64,000 nucleotides of DNA. Origin: Treponema sp. GTDB lineage: Bacteria; Spirochaetota; Spirochaetia; Treponematales; Treponemataceae. A program made the translations under genes and the position numbers. Positions 41,247 to 49,558 of the stretch are shown here, piece by piece (the first letter of the stretch is position 1; every line of letters begins with the position of its first letter). The stretch is taken from contig JAGAZB010000012.1 in assembly GCA_017940255.1 (NCBI GenBank), positions 21,950 through 85,949 of the forward strand, given 5' to 3'. The notes beneath the pieces were generated by a model. That model did not search any database. It had not been told where the DNA came from and saw nothing but the letters and a program-made list of their open reading frames with translations.

Positions 41247-41933
41247 TTAATCTTCATCATCCTGCATCGGAACGTTGGAAAAGAGCTTGATTGCCTGCCA
41301 TACTGCACTTGCAATAAGCCAGATAAGCCATGTAATGTGCCATGACATTGTTAGAAAACTGATTCCAAGATAGATTATTGTAACAATCATCCAGTAAAGC
41401 TTTGAAAGTCCGGCCCAGTAACGTCCCTGTGAAGTGCTTACGTCAAATTCAGAGCCTTCTTTTTTTGTCAAAAAGGGTTCTACATCCTGGGGAACACTCA
41501 TTTTTGTGTAAACAAGAAGGCCCGTTGCAGCTGCAACACAAATTAACATAAGAATAAATCCTGTAATTCCTGCCTTATCTTCATCCCAAATGCCAAAAAT
41601 ATTGCTGATAGCTGGAAGGGCGCACAAAAGAATTACGCCGAAAATGTAAAGCATAACCGCAATTGAAGTATTCTGTGCCTTTTTTATGCGGTATTCATCA
41701 ATCTTTGGTTTAAGTTCTCGTTCTGGTGTAAGGGAAGACAGTAGTTCATCAATATCTCCCATATCTCCCAGAGCTTCTGTATAAGCCTGATTTTCAGATT
41801 TTCCTTCTGAAATATGTGCTTCAAAGTGTTCATTCAAATCAGCAAGAATTTCTTCTTTTAATTCAGCTGCCTTTCGTGTTTTTGGAACATCGTTGAAAAG
41901 TACATCCACATAGTTTTTTATTTTTCTGTTCAT
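41247..41933 (-). CDS. DUF1700-like (permease-prefix) membrane protein
   Basis: 228 residues from the ATG at 41933, chosen because GAGG is 6 bases upstream; an in-frame GTG four codons earlier would bury that site. The first 75 residues form the helical prefix KTRKAAELKEEILADLNEHFEAHISEGKSENQAYTEALGDMGD, as in DUF1700 and permease-prefix domains. Four transmembrane segments follow in two pairs (about 95-115, 122-140, 173-190, 195-215). Such proteins accompany PadR regulators and are thought to sense or signal envelope state; nothing direct is known. Confidence 0.78.
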   Translation of the reverse strand: MNRKIKNYVDVLFNDVPKTRKAAELKEEILADLNEHFEAHISEGKSENQAYTEALGDMGDIDELLSSLTPERELKPKIDEYRIKKAQNTSIAVMLYIFGVILLCALPAISNIFGIWDEDKAGITGFILMLICVAAATGLLVYTKMSVPQDVEPFLTKKEGSEFDVSTSQGRYWAGLSKLYWMIVTIIYLGISFLTMSWHITWLIWLIASAVWQAIKLFSNVPMQDDED

Positions 41934-41963
41934 TTTATCCCTCACTTTGTGCCGCCGGCACCT

Positions 41964-42287
41964 TTATTTGATTAGTTTTCCAACCAGAACGCAAATCCGT
42001 TCCCAATCCATTTTGTTTTCCTGATAGAATTTTCTGCCTTCATCAGTAATTGAGTAATACCTTCTTCTTGCGCCGGAGTTTTCGTCTCCCCAATAAGATG
42101 AAATATACGCTTTTTCTTCCAGCCTTCTAAAGGATGTGTACAGCGTCGCTTCTTTCAGCTCAAAAGCATTTTCGCTTATTTCATTTATTGACTTGTTTAT
42201 CTGATAGCCGTAACTATCACCTTGGGTAAGTTGTGCAAGAATGATGGAATCTGTTAAGCCTCTCAGAATCTCCGAAAAGTTCAGCAT
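41964..42287 (-). CDS. PadR-family transcriptional regulator
   Basis: 107 residues, the compact PadR type. Winged-helix DNA-binding domain: LTDSIILAQLTQGDSYGYQINKSINE, FELKEATLYTSFRRLEEKAYISSYWGD, ARRRYYSITDEGRKFY. A short C-terminal helix serves dimerisation. AGAGG lies before the ATG. It is the first gene of an operon with DUF1700-like and two DUF4097 genes. Its promoter carries AGGTAT half-sites over the -35 and -10, strongly suggesting autorepression relieved by an envelope signal. Confidence 0.93.
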   Translation of the reverse strand: MLNFSEILRGLTDSIILAQLTQGDSYGYQINKSINEISENAFELKEATLYTSFRRLEEKAYISSYWGDENSGARRRYYSITDEGRKFYQENKMDWERICVLVGKLIK

Positions 42288-42300
42288 CTTTTCACCTCTT

Positions 42301-42340
42301 AGGTATCTTATAAATCATAATACCTCATCTGTCAAGGTAT
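42301..42340 (-). promoter_or_regulatory. padR operon promoter with AGGTAT operator half-sites
   Basis: On the minus strand, TTGACA (complement of 42330-42335), 17-base spacer, TATAAG (complement of 42307-42312). Three copies of AGGTAT lie here: plus strand 42301-42306 and 42335-42340, and inverted ATACCT at 42320-42325. They flank or overlap both promoter hexamers, the layout expected of a PadR operator. Confidence 0.75.
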
Positions 42341-42412
42341 TTCATAAAAAAATGATGATTAAAAACATTTTCTCAGGTATCAAGCTAAATTAGAAAAATG
42401 AGAATAATTTCT

Positions 42413-42441
42413 TTTACAATTTAAAAAAAGTCGTGTATAAT
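42413..42441 (+). promoter_or_regulatory. cheR promoter, apparently leaderless
   Basis: TTTACA (42413-42418), 17-base spacer, TATAAT (42436-42441). The cheR ATG is at 42449, only 7 bases after the -10, and no ribosome binding site lies between, so the transcript should start at or next to the ATG. Confidence 0.55.
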
Positions 42442-42448
42442 AACGGGT

Positions 42449-43273
42449 ATGTTAGAAGTACTTAGCGATGCAGACTATGAAATGTTCCGCAAACTTATTT
42501 ACGAAGAAAGCGGTATTACTTTCTCTGCAACAAACAGGTCTATTCTCGACAGCCGCATTAAGGAGATGCTTCGCAAAAAGAATATAGCAACTCCTTCAGA
42601 TTATTATGCTGTCGTAACTAAGAATACAGAAGAAATGAAGGAGATGTTAGATTCTGTAACAACGAACCTTACACGCTTCTTCCGTAATCAACCTCATTTT
42701 GATGCATTCATAAACTATGTAATTCCGAATGTAATTGAAAATAAGAAAGCTGCTGGTATGGACAGAACTATTAAAATCTGGAGCGCCGGCTGTTCAACAG
42801 GGGAAGAGCCTTACACAATTGCAATGATTATGAAGGATATTTGTCCTGCTGGTTGGGATTTTAAAGTTACGGCTTCTGATATTTCAATGAAATCTTTGAT
42901 GACTGCTCAACAGGGATTCTATGCTGATAACAAAATGGATGGTGTTCCTGCTGATTATCTTACAAAGTATTTTACAAAGGTTGATGGTGGTTATCAGATT
43001 AAGGATGATGTTAAAAGCAAAATCCGTTTTGACTATCATAATCTAAAAAATGATTCGGGTGCCCGTAACCTGGATGTCATTTTCTGTAGAAACGTTTTAA
43101 TTTACTTTGATGAGCCTGCTCAGTTAACAGTAATCAATCGCTTTTATAATTCAATGGCACCAAAGTCATATCTCTTTATTGGACATTCTGAGTCTTTGTT
43201 TGGTATGAACACTCAGTTTGAGTTCCTTAAGACTCAGTGGGCTTGTTTGTACGGAAAAGGTACTAAAGCCTAA
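42449..43273 (+). CDS. cheR: Chemotaxis protein methyltransferase CheR
   Basis: 274 residues, standard length. Methylates glutamates of chemoreceptors using S-adenosylmethionine. N-terminal helical domain (SGITFSATNRSILDSRIKEML), SAM-binding motif WSAGCSTGEEPYTIAM, ASDISMKSL, and DVIFCRNVLIYFD. TTNLTRFFRNQPHFD is the conserved region before the SAM fold. cheB follows after 14 bases, the common pairing of methylation and demethylation enzymes for receptor adaptation. Confidence 0.97.
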   Translation: MLEVLSDADYEMFRKLIYEESGITFSATNRSILDSRIKEMLRKKNIATPSDYYAVVTKNTEEMKEMLDSVTTNLTRFFRNQPHFDAFINYVIPNVIENKKAAGMDRTIKIWSAGCSTGEEPYTIAMIMKDICPAGWDFKVTASDISMKSLMTAQQGFYADNKMDGVPADYLTKYFTKVDGGYQIKDDVKSKIRFDYHNLKNDSGARNLDVIFCRNVLIYFDEPAQLTVINRFYNSMAPKSYLFIGHSESLFGMNTQFEFLKTQWACLYGKGTKA

Positions 43274-43287
43274 TTAGGAGTATAGCT

Positions 43288-44493
43288 ATGGATGATATTT
43301 CGGTAATGGTATGTGATGATTCTGCCTTAATGCGGAATCTTATTAGTAGAATTGTTGATGAAACTACAGGTCTTACTGTATGCGGAAAGGCAGAAAATGG
43401 TCAGGATTTGCTTGATCAGCTTACTGGCGGAAAAGTTAAACCTGATGTAATTCTCCTTGATATTGAAATGCCTAAGATGACAGGTGTAGAGTTCCTTAAA
43501 AAACGCAAGGAACTTAAAATTGATGTCCCTGTTATTATTCTTTCTAGTGTTGCATCTGAAGGTGCCCCTGTAACAATCCAGTGTCTTGAACTTGGTGCTG
43601 CAGACTTTATTACAAAGCCGGGAGGATCTTCTGTTACACTTAAAATTGGTGATGTTTCAAGCGAAGTTATAGAATACATTGCTTCTTATGGTGGTTCTTA
43701 TGCAACTGCTCACGGAAAGAAAATTCCTGCTCCTGAATTCTTTACTCAGCAGGTAAAATTAAAAGAAGCAGAACGCTTTGTAATTCAGAAAAAAGGTGAA
43801 GAGGCTGCTAAGGCCGCTTCTATCAAAAAAACTGATATTGTTCCACAGTCTTGGTTTACACAGAAGGCTAAGGAACCTGTTGTTATCACTCCTGAACGAA
43901 ACGGTGGAAAAATCGAAATTATTGCAATTGGTATTTCTACTGGTGGTCCAAATGCCTTGCGTGATGTGTTCAAGATGATTGACCCTCGTCTTAAGCAGCC
44001 AATTCTTGTTGTTCAGCATATGCCTGCCGGATTTACAAAAGAATTTGCCGCAAGTTTGAATTCAATTTGTCCTCTTGAAGTTACAGAAGCAGTAGATGGC
44101 GAAGTGATTAAAGACGGTCATGTTTATATTGCTCCTGGTAGTTTCCATATGTTCGTAGAACAGAAGGCTGGAGGAAATATAATCAGATTGAACCAGGAAG
44201 CTCAGCGTAATGGTCACCGTCCTTCTTGTGATGTTCTCTTTGAATCTGTTGCAAAAATCTATCAGAACCGTGCTCTTGGCGTAATTATGACCGGTATGGG
44301 CCGTGATGGTGCTGCAGAAATTACAGAAATGCGCAAGAAAGGTGCCTGGACTCTTGGTCAGGATCAGGAATCAAGTATTGTTTACGGTATGCCAAAAGTT
44401 GCCTTTGAAATGGGTGGTGTACAGAAGCAGGTACCGCTTAAGCAGATGGCAGATGAAATCAGTAAGCTGGCAAGGGAACATTTGCTGGCCTAG
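43288..44493 (+). CDS. cheB: Chemotaxis response regulator methylesterase CheB
   Basis: 401 residues. Receiver domain with the acidic pair at 10-11 and phosphoacceptor Asp58 (VILLDIEMPKMTG); S and K are in VIILSSV and FITKPGG. A linker of about 80 residues is longer than in enteric CheB. The methylesterase domain has its catalytic triad in GISTGGPNAL (Ser), VVQHMPAGFTKEFA (His) and MTGMGRDGAAE (Asp). Removes methyl groups from receptors when phosphorylated by CheA. AGGAG precedes the ATG. Its stop overlaps the end of the opposing small membrane gene by 4 bases. Confidence 0.97.
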   Translation: MDDISVMVCDDSALMRNLISRIVDETTGLTVCGKAENGQDLLDQLTGGKVKPDVILLDIEMPKMTGVEFLKKRKELKIDVPVIILSSVASEGAPVTIQCLELGAADFITKPGGSSVTLKIGDVSSEVIEYIASYGGSYATAHGKKIPAPEFFTQQVKLKEAERFVIQKKGEEAAKAASIKKTDIVPQSWFTQKAKEPVVITPERNGGKIEIIAIGISTGGPNALRDVFKMIDPRLKQPILVVQHMPAGFTKEFAASLNSICPLEVTEAVDGEVIKDGHVYIAPGSFHMFVEQKAGGNIIRLNQEAQRNGHRPSCDVLFESVAKIYQNRALGVIMTGMGRDGAAEITEMRKKGAWTLGQDQESSIVYGMPKVAFEMGGVQKQVPLKQMADEISKLAREHLLA

Positions 44494-44792
44494 TGATTTT
44501 CTAAATCTTGACTTTTATTAAGAACACGAATCTTCATAATTGGATTCGTGTTTCTTGTTTTAAAGAAGATGATTAAAACTATGATTGCAAAAAGCAGTAG
44601 TGAGAAAATGAATTTAAAGATTTCGGGACAATCTTCATTTTTAGAAAGAAATTTCCAGACTGGAGAAGCGGCAAAATAGCCGGCAAAAGCACCTCCAATT
44701 GGAATGAGCAGGCATAAAATCTTTCCGATTTTTTGAAGCCAGCTGGTGCGGAAGTTTTTCTCAAAAAAAATGTCTGGGTTCTTGTCTTTCAT
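44490..44792 (-). CDS. Small two-helix membrane protein
   Basis: 100 residues from the ATG at 44792, which overlaps the stop of the upstream TPR gene (ATGA), the arrangement used elsewhere in this window; a longer frame is open upstream but would lie inside that gene. Two hydrophobic segments: about 23-42 (IGKILCLLIPIGGAFAGYFA) and 58-77 (IFKFIFSLLLFAIIVLIIFF). No family recognised. Coupling to the TPR protein suggests a joint envelope role. Confidence 0.6.
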   Translation of the reverse strand: MKDKNPDIFFEKNFRTSWLQKIGKILCLLIPIGGAFAGYFAASPVWKFLSKNEDCPEIFKFIFSLLLFAIIVLIIFFKTRNTNPIMKIRVLNKSQDLENH

Positions 44793-45310
44793 TTTTCCAG
44801 TTCCCTGATTTTTGCGTCGCATTCTGCTTCTCCATTTTTATTTTTCAAAACAGAATATGTGTCTCTAAGGTTGTAGAGGGCATCCAGATAATATGGGTTG
44901 ATAGAAACTGCCTGCTCAAAGAATTCTGCAGCTTCTTCAAAATCTTCCATCTGAAAATCTGCGACTCCCATAAGGTTCCATAACTGAACATTTAAGGGAT
45001 TGTAATCCAGGCCGTCTTCGCAAATACGCTTTACTTCCTGCAGCTGCTTGAGCATAAGGGCAATTGTTGCGTAGGTTTCTGCAACGTCTGGTTTGTCTGG
45101 AGCAATCTGATATGCCATTGCAAGTGCCCGTTTTGCATCGTGCAGTTCGCCTGCATCGCGGTATGTTACCCCCAGATTAAACCAGAGCAGATAGTTTTCC
45201 TTCTGGATCACAAGAGCCCGCTTAAAGCAGGCAATAGCTTCGTTGTAAGCTCCGTCGGATGCGAGAAGAATAGCCTGGTTATTCAGTTTGTCTGGGTTTT
45301 CTGTCATCAT
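44789..45310 (-). CDS. TPR-repeat protein
   Basis: 173 residues, soluble and without signal. About four tetratricopeptide units: NNQAILLASDGAYNEAIACFKRAL, YLLWFNLGVTYRDAGELHDAKRALAMAY, QLWNLMGVADFQMEDFEEAAEFFEQAVSINPYY, and LDALYNLRDTYSVLKNKNGEA. TPRs mediate protein contacts; no enzymatic part is present. Coupled by overlap to the two-helix membrane protein, and 18 bases downstream of the polyprenyl synthetase gene, so probably one transcript. Confidence 0.8.
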   Translation of the reverse strand: MMTENPDKLNNQAILLASDGAYNEAIACFKRALVIQKENYLLWFNLGVTYRDAGELHDAKRALAMAYQIAPDKPDVAETYATIALMLKQLQEVKRICEDGLDYNPLNVQLWNLMGVADFQMEDFEEAAEFFEQAVSINPYYLDALYNLRDTYSVLKNKNGEAECDAKIRELEK

Positions 45311-45328
45311 ATATCTTTATCTCTCGCT

Positions 45329-46381
45329 TTATAAAAAGGCTGGTGGCACCATGGAAATAAAAAGTTCTTTTATATCTTCTGAATCCATAAGTGCGCTGTT
45401 TTCTTTAATTAATTCTATGCCTCTTTTGGCCGCTTTTTCTATACAGCTACCTTTTTCCAAAATAGAAATGCACTTTTCTACTGCAGGAGAATTAATTCCT
45501 TCTTTGCCTGCCTGCTTCATGCATTCAGAAATTGCGGCTTTATCTTCTTGGTGGGCTGCAACATGCATAATTACAGGAAGACTCTTTTTTCCTTCTACAA
45601 TATCGTCCCCGCGTTTCTTTCCCGGGTTTCCTGTAGTCAGGTTTATTACGTCATCAATAATCTGGAAGCCTATGCCAATGTTTGCGGCTGTGTTGCCAAG
45701 TTTTTCTGCTTCTTCAATTGAAAGTCCGCCTGCAAGTCCGCCGATTTTTGCTGCAAGGGAAGCAAGACGGCCGGTTTTGTTTTTTACCATCGCAAGGTAT
45801 TCGTCTTCTTTCGGGAAAATTTCAGGATTTCTGTGCCACCAGATATCCATGGCCTGACCTAAATGAAGACAGCGAAGTTCCTGAGTGTAGGTCTGATAAA
45901 AAACAAGCTTTTCTTCTGCCGAAATATCCTGCGAGTTGATGCATACCGGGGCTTCAAAATATAACCAGGACGCTGCATTTATTGCGGTGTCGGTTCCGTA
46001 TGTAATGTGGGCGGCTGGCTTTCCGCGGCGAAGGTCGGCCCCGTCTTCAATGTCATCATGAATTAAACTTGCTGTATGAACAAATTCTACAAGCGGAGTA
46101 AGTGAGTAAGTCTGCTCTTCTGAAAGTACGACTTTCTTTGTTTTTTCTTTTGACATTTGATAGCACAAAAGCATTAAAAGAGGACGCCATCTTTTTCCGC
46201 CCAATTCAATTAACTGCTTGTTTGGCGTAATAAGGTTATCAAAATGTTCGGCCAACACTGCTGGCGGGAGGCTTCCGAAGCTGTCTGCTATCCAGCTGGG
46301 AGTGGCGTTTGAAGGAAGTGCCTTTTCCAGAGAGTCTTCTATATTTTTAAGTATGCCTGTAAATTTGCTGTTCATACTCAT
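45329..46381 (-). CDS. Polyprenyl diphosphate synthase family protein
   Basis: 350 residues. First aspartate-rich motif DDIED (109-113) followed by RRGKPA, and the second region FQIIDDVINL with a downstream GKKRGDDIVEGKKSLPVI, as in trans-isoprenyl diphosphate synthases. GGKRWRPLL near 61 binds the isopentenyl substrate. It extends an allylic diphosphate with isopentenyl units for quinone, undecaprenyl-type or other lipid carriers; chain length cannot be told. The second motif reads DDVIN in place of the usual DDxxD, which some members tolerate. An alternative start at the third codon (46375) lies 7 bases after a TATATT. Confidence 0.88.
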   Translation of the reverse strand: MSMNSKFTGILKNIEDSLEKALPSNATPSWIADSFGSLPPAVLAEHFDNLITPNKQLIELGGKRWRPLLMLLCYQMSKEKTKKVVLSEEQTYSLTPLVEFVHTASLIHDDIEDGADLRRGKPAAHITYGTDTAINAASWLYFEAPVCINSQDISAEEKLVFYQTYTQELRCLHLGQAMDIWWHRNPEIFPKEDEYLAMVKNKTGRLASLAAKIGGLAGGLSIEEAEKLGNTAANIGIGFQIIDDVINLTTGNPGKKRGDDIVEGKKSLPVIMHVAAHQEDKAAISECMKQAGKEGINSPAVEKCISILEKGSCIEKAAKRGIELIKENSALMDSEDIKELFISMVPPAFL

Positions 46382-46452
46382 AAATATAACGAAGATTGGT
46401 GAAAATTACAAATTTCCCGAAAATGTTCCCGCAAAATGTTCTTGTATTCTCT

Positions 46453-47631
46453 CTAGTTCTTCAAAATCTCTGGCTGAATCTTTAAAACTTCTGCAAGTTT
46501 ATTCTGATTTATGTCTTCTTTTGCCTTTTCTTTCTGTTTTCTTATAGCGCGGATTAAAATATTTTTAGGCGTATGTTCTATATCAATAAACTCAAGCATC
46601 TGAACCCTGTAATTTTCCTTTTCCAGCCATTCCCCGCGAATGGCATCAGTCACAAGCGATGCAAATTTTTCGCGGATAATTCCCCACTTCAAAAGAGGTG
46701 CAAACTCTTCCGCAAGATTTTCGCTCTTTTCAGCTTTTTCCAGCTGCTTATTTACCTGGTGCTGACAGCAGGGTACGCTTAGAATTGCTTTTGCTTCATG
46801 CGAAACTGCATATTTTAAGGCGTAATCTGTGGCGGTATCGCAGGCGTGCAGGGTAATAACAATGTCCGGATTCGACTTTCCTGAATATTCCGAAATATCA
46901 CCGGTATTAAAAGCAAGATTTTTCAGGCCAAGTTTTTCTACAATCTGATTACAATAATCAATTACGTCCTTTTTTAAATCCAGACCTTCAATTTCACAAG
47001 GAATCTTTTTAATTTCGGTTAGAAAATAGTGAACGGCAAAGGTGAGGTAAGACTTTCCGCAGCCAAAATCGGCAATGCGGACAGGATGCCCACCTTCAGC
47101 AGTAATCTGGTCCTGGACCTCTGGCAGAATATCATCAATAAACTCCAGAAATCTGTTAATCTGTCGGAATTTGTCGTAGCGTGAAGAAATTACTTTTCCT
47201 TCGTCGGTCATAACTCCCAGTAAAACAAGAAATGGAACCGGCACACCTTCTTCAATCAGGTAATTTTTTTTGTGAGAAAGCTTTGATGCTTTAAAAGTGG
47301 CTCCTGCAGCTGCGCCTTGTGTGTTTTTAATCGCAAGTTTTCGCTCAAGCTTTGTGATTTTTCCTTTTTTGTTTGCAAGAATTGTAATTTCTTTGTCTTC
47401 GGTTCGTTCTACACAGTTTTTAAATGTCTTTCCTGCGTGTTTTTCTAAAAATTCAGAAGCTTCATCCTCTGTTAAATGCTGATGAAAAACCTGTTTTTCA
47501 GTAAATTGCTCCATATAGTATGAATATCCGGATGCCGAAGCACTTGCGGTGAGCTTAATTTTGATAACAGGACGATTAAATACTTTTTCAGCCTCAGCTG
47601 TTGGTTTGGAAAGTGTAGCGGAAAGTAACAT
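46453..47631 (-). CDS. Class I SAM-dependent methyltransferase
   Basis: 392 residues. The methyltransferase core is in the middle: glycine loop IADFGCGKSYLTFAVHYFL (about 186-204), acidic strand EIEGLDLKKDVIDYC, then NTGDISEY and DIVITLHACDTATDYALKYAV. A conserved SVPCCQHQVNKQL with two adjacent cysteines follows. The first 130 residues are a separate Lys-rich part that may bind nucleic acid. The HACDTATD and PCCQHQ blocks are those of a family of methyltransferases of unassigned target, possibly RNA. It diverges from parA with 47 bases between starts. Confidence 0.75.
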   Translation of the reverse strand: MLLSATLSKPTAEAEKVFNRPVIKIKLTASASASGYSYYMEQFTEKQVFHQHLTEDEASEFLEKHAGKTFKNCVERTEDKEITILANKKGKITKLERKLAIKNTQGAAAGATFKASKLSHKKNYLIEEGVPVPFLVLLGVMTDEGKVISSRYDKFRQINRFLEFIDDILPEVQDQITAEGGHPVRIADFGCGKSYLTFAVHYFLTEIKKIPCEIEGLDLKKDVIDYCNQIVEKLGLKNLAFNTGDISEYSGKSNPDIVITLHACDTATDYALKYAVSHEAKAILSVPCCQHQVNKQLEKAEKSENLAEEFAPLLKWGIIREKFASLVTDAIRGEWLEKENYRVQMLEFIDIEHTPKNILIRAIRKQKEKAKEDINQNKLAEVLKIQPEILKN

Positions 47632-47678
47632 AATTAAGACGGTATACTATTTTATAAAAAAATGCTAGAATAAATTCT

Positions 47679-48434
47679 ATGGCAAAGTGTATTGTTTTTG
47701 TAAATCAGAAGGGTGGTGTTGGAAAAACTACCTCGGCTATAAATATCGGTGCATATATTGCACTGGCTGGAAAGAAAGTTCTTCTGGTCGATTTTGACTC
47801 TCAGGGTAATATGTCTAGTGGTGTGGGTGTTTCTAGAGATAAGCCTACAATTTATGAACTGCTTGCCGGTCAGGTAGAAGCAGAAGATGCTGTTAAAAAG
47901 ACTGTTGTAGAAAATCTTGATGCTATTAGTGCTTCAATTGACCTTTCTGGTGTATCTATCGAACTTGCAGACCAGGAAGATAAGGAATTCTACCTGAAGG
48001 AAGCACTGGAACCTTTAAAATCAAAATACGATTATATACTTATCGACTGTCCACCTTCTTTGGGAATCCTTACTTTGAACGGGCTGGCCGCTGCTGATTC
48101 TGTTCTTGTTCCAATGCAGTGCGAATATTTTGCCTTGGAAGGAATTACACTTTTGCTTCAGACTGTTCAGAAAGTTCAGAAAGGTATTAATCCTAATCTT
48201 ACAATTGGCGGAATTTTCTTTACTATGTATGATTCAAGAACCCGCCTTGCTCAGGATGTTGTAAAACAGGTTAAGTCATATTTTAAGGATGTAGTTTTCA
48301 ACACTATCATTCCAAGAAACGTTCGTCTTTCGGAAGCTCCTTCACATGGGCTTCCAATCTGCAAATATGATCCAGCTTGTGTTGGTGCTCGCAGCTATGA
48401 AAAACTGGCAGAAGAGGTAATTCGTCGTGGCTAA
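47679..48434 (+). CDS. parA: Chromosome partitioning ATPase ParA/Soj
   Basis: 251 residues. Deviant Walker A KGGVGKTT (11-18), Walker A' DFDSQGN, Walker B DYILIDCPPSLG. MinD/ParA-type ATPase that binds DNA non-specifically and moves ParB-parS complexes during chromosome segregation. parB follows and overlaps by 8 bases. TAGAAT ends 7 bases before the ATG and no ribosome binding site is apparent, so the mRNA may be leaderless. The pair is of the chromosomal type (Soj/Spo0J), with ParA lacking an N-terminal regulatory domain. Confidence 0.96.
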   Translation: MAKCIVFVNQKGGVGKTTSAINIGAYIALAGKKVLLVDFDSQGNMSSGVGVSRDKPTIYELLAGQVEAEDAVKKTVVENLDAISASIDLSGVSIELADQEDKEFYLKEALEPLKSKYDYILIDCPPSLGILTLNGLAAADSVLVPMQCEYFALEGITLLLQTVQKVQKGINPNLTIGGIFFTMYDSRTRLAQDVVKQVKSYFKDVVFNTIIPRNVRLSEAPSHGLPICKYDPACVGARSYEKLAEEVIRRG

Positions 48435-49383
48435 AAAAAATGCGTTGGGTAAAGGACTCGGAGCCCTTCTTTCTGAAAATTCAGTAAGCGAAGCTGCCGT
48501 TGTTGAAGAAACAACTCCAAAAGTTGCGGCTTCTCCTCTTGTTACTTCAACTCTTCCTGCTGCTATTTCTACAAAAGAAGACGGAAGTTTGTGGATTGAT
48601 CCAAATCTGCTAAAACCGAACCCAAAACAGCCTCGTATTGAATTTAACCCCAAACAGCTTGAAGAACTTTGCGAATCAATTAAAGTAAACGGTATTCTTC
48701 AGCCAATTATTATAGAAGAAGCTGAAGGTGGTGATTTTTACATTATCGCCGGTGAACGTCGTACTCGCGCCGCAAAAATGGCCGGGCTCGATAAAGTTCC
48801 TGTTCAGCTCCGCAAGTTTGATGAACAGAAAAAGCTTGAAATGGCACTTATTGAAAATATTCAGCGTGCCGATTTAAATCCGATTGAAGAAGCTATGGCT
48901 TACTACAACCTTATTCAGATGGGTGACTTAAACCAGGAAGAGGTTGCAAAGAGAGTAGGTAAGGCCAGAGCAACTGTTGCAAATGCAATTCGTCTTTTAA
49001 AACTCCCGGAAGATATTCAGCACTCTCTTGTTAGCGGGCAGATTACTTCTGGACACGCCCGTGCTCTTCTTATGGTTAAGAATGATGCAGACATGCGTGT
49101 TATGTTCGGAAAAATTGTTGGCAGCGGACTTTCTGTTCGTGAGGCAGAAGCTCTTGCTGACCAGTACAATAACGGTGGCCGCGCTTCTTCAAAAAAAGAG
49201 GCAGAAAAATCTAAGCCTAAAAAAGACGCTGACGTTTTGAACTTTGAACAGGAACTCCGCAACATTTTTGGAACCCGTGATGTTTCTCTTAAGGGTGATA
49301 TAAACAAAGGTTCTATTGTAATCGGATTCGACAACAACAAAGACTTTGAACGCATTTACGAAGTCCTTTTGGGAAAGAAATAA
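48427..49383 (+). CDS. parB: Chromosome partitioning protein ParB/Spo0J
   Basis: 318 residues, GTG start at 48427 inside the last codons of parA. MAKKNALGKGLGALL is the short N-terminal motif that stimulates the ParA ATPase. The CTPase/nuclease-like fold is marked by PNPKQPRIEFN, GILQPIIIEEAEGGDFYIIAGERRTRAAKMAG and ALIENIQRADLNPIEEA; the HTH is NQEEVAKRVGKARATVANAIRLLKLP. A C-terminal dimerisation part ends VLLGKK. I did not find a parS-like palindrome in this window. Confidence 0.96.
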   Translation: MAKKNALGKGLGALLSENSVSEAAVVEETTPKVAASPLVTSTLPAAISTKEDGSLWIDPNLLKPNPKQPRIEFNPKQLEELCESIKVNGILQPIIIEEAEGGDFYIIAGERRTRAAKMAGLDKVPVQLRKFDEQKKLEMALIENIQRADLNPIEEAMAYYNLIQMGDLNQEEVAKRVGKARATVANAIRLLKLPEDIQHSLVSGQITSGHARALLMVKNDADMRVMFGKIVGSGLSVREAEALADQYNNGGRASSKKEAEKSKPKKDADVLNFEQELRNIFGTRDVSLKGDINKGSIVIGFDNNKDFERIYEVLLGKK

Positions 49384-49418
49384 ATATCTGAAAATAAAAT
49401 ATTATTGTCAGAAAATAA

Positions 49419-49518
49419 AAAAAATCCGTTTGTGGGACGCAGACGAAAATTAAGGAGGCCCCCGAGAGGGGAGATTCCTTGATTTTCGTCGTAGCTGGGG
49501 CCCGCAAACGGATTTTTT
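49419..49518. repeat. Nested inverted repeat between parB and the aminopeptidase gene, likely a two-way terminator
   Basis: Outer arms AAAAAATCCGTTTG (49419-49432) and CAAACGGATTTTTT (49505-49518), inner arms GACGAAAAT (49442-49450) and ATTTTCGTC (49482-49490), with a GC-rich centre (GGAGGCCCCCGAGAGGGGAG). T runs on both sides let it terminate both converging transcripts. The structure (paired arms around a second palindrome) matches the elements at 2540 and 11262. No credible gene lies in 49384-49558. Confidence 0.65.
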
Positions 49519-49558
49519 GTGTAAGTGTCGCTTTTTGTTAGAGCAACATCTTACTTAT

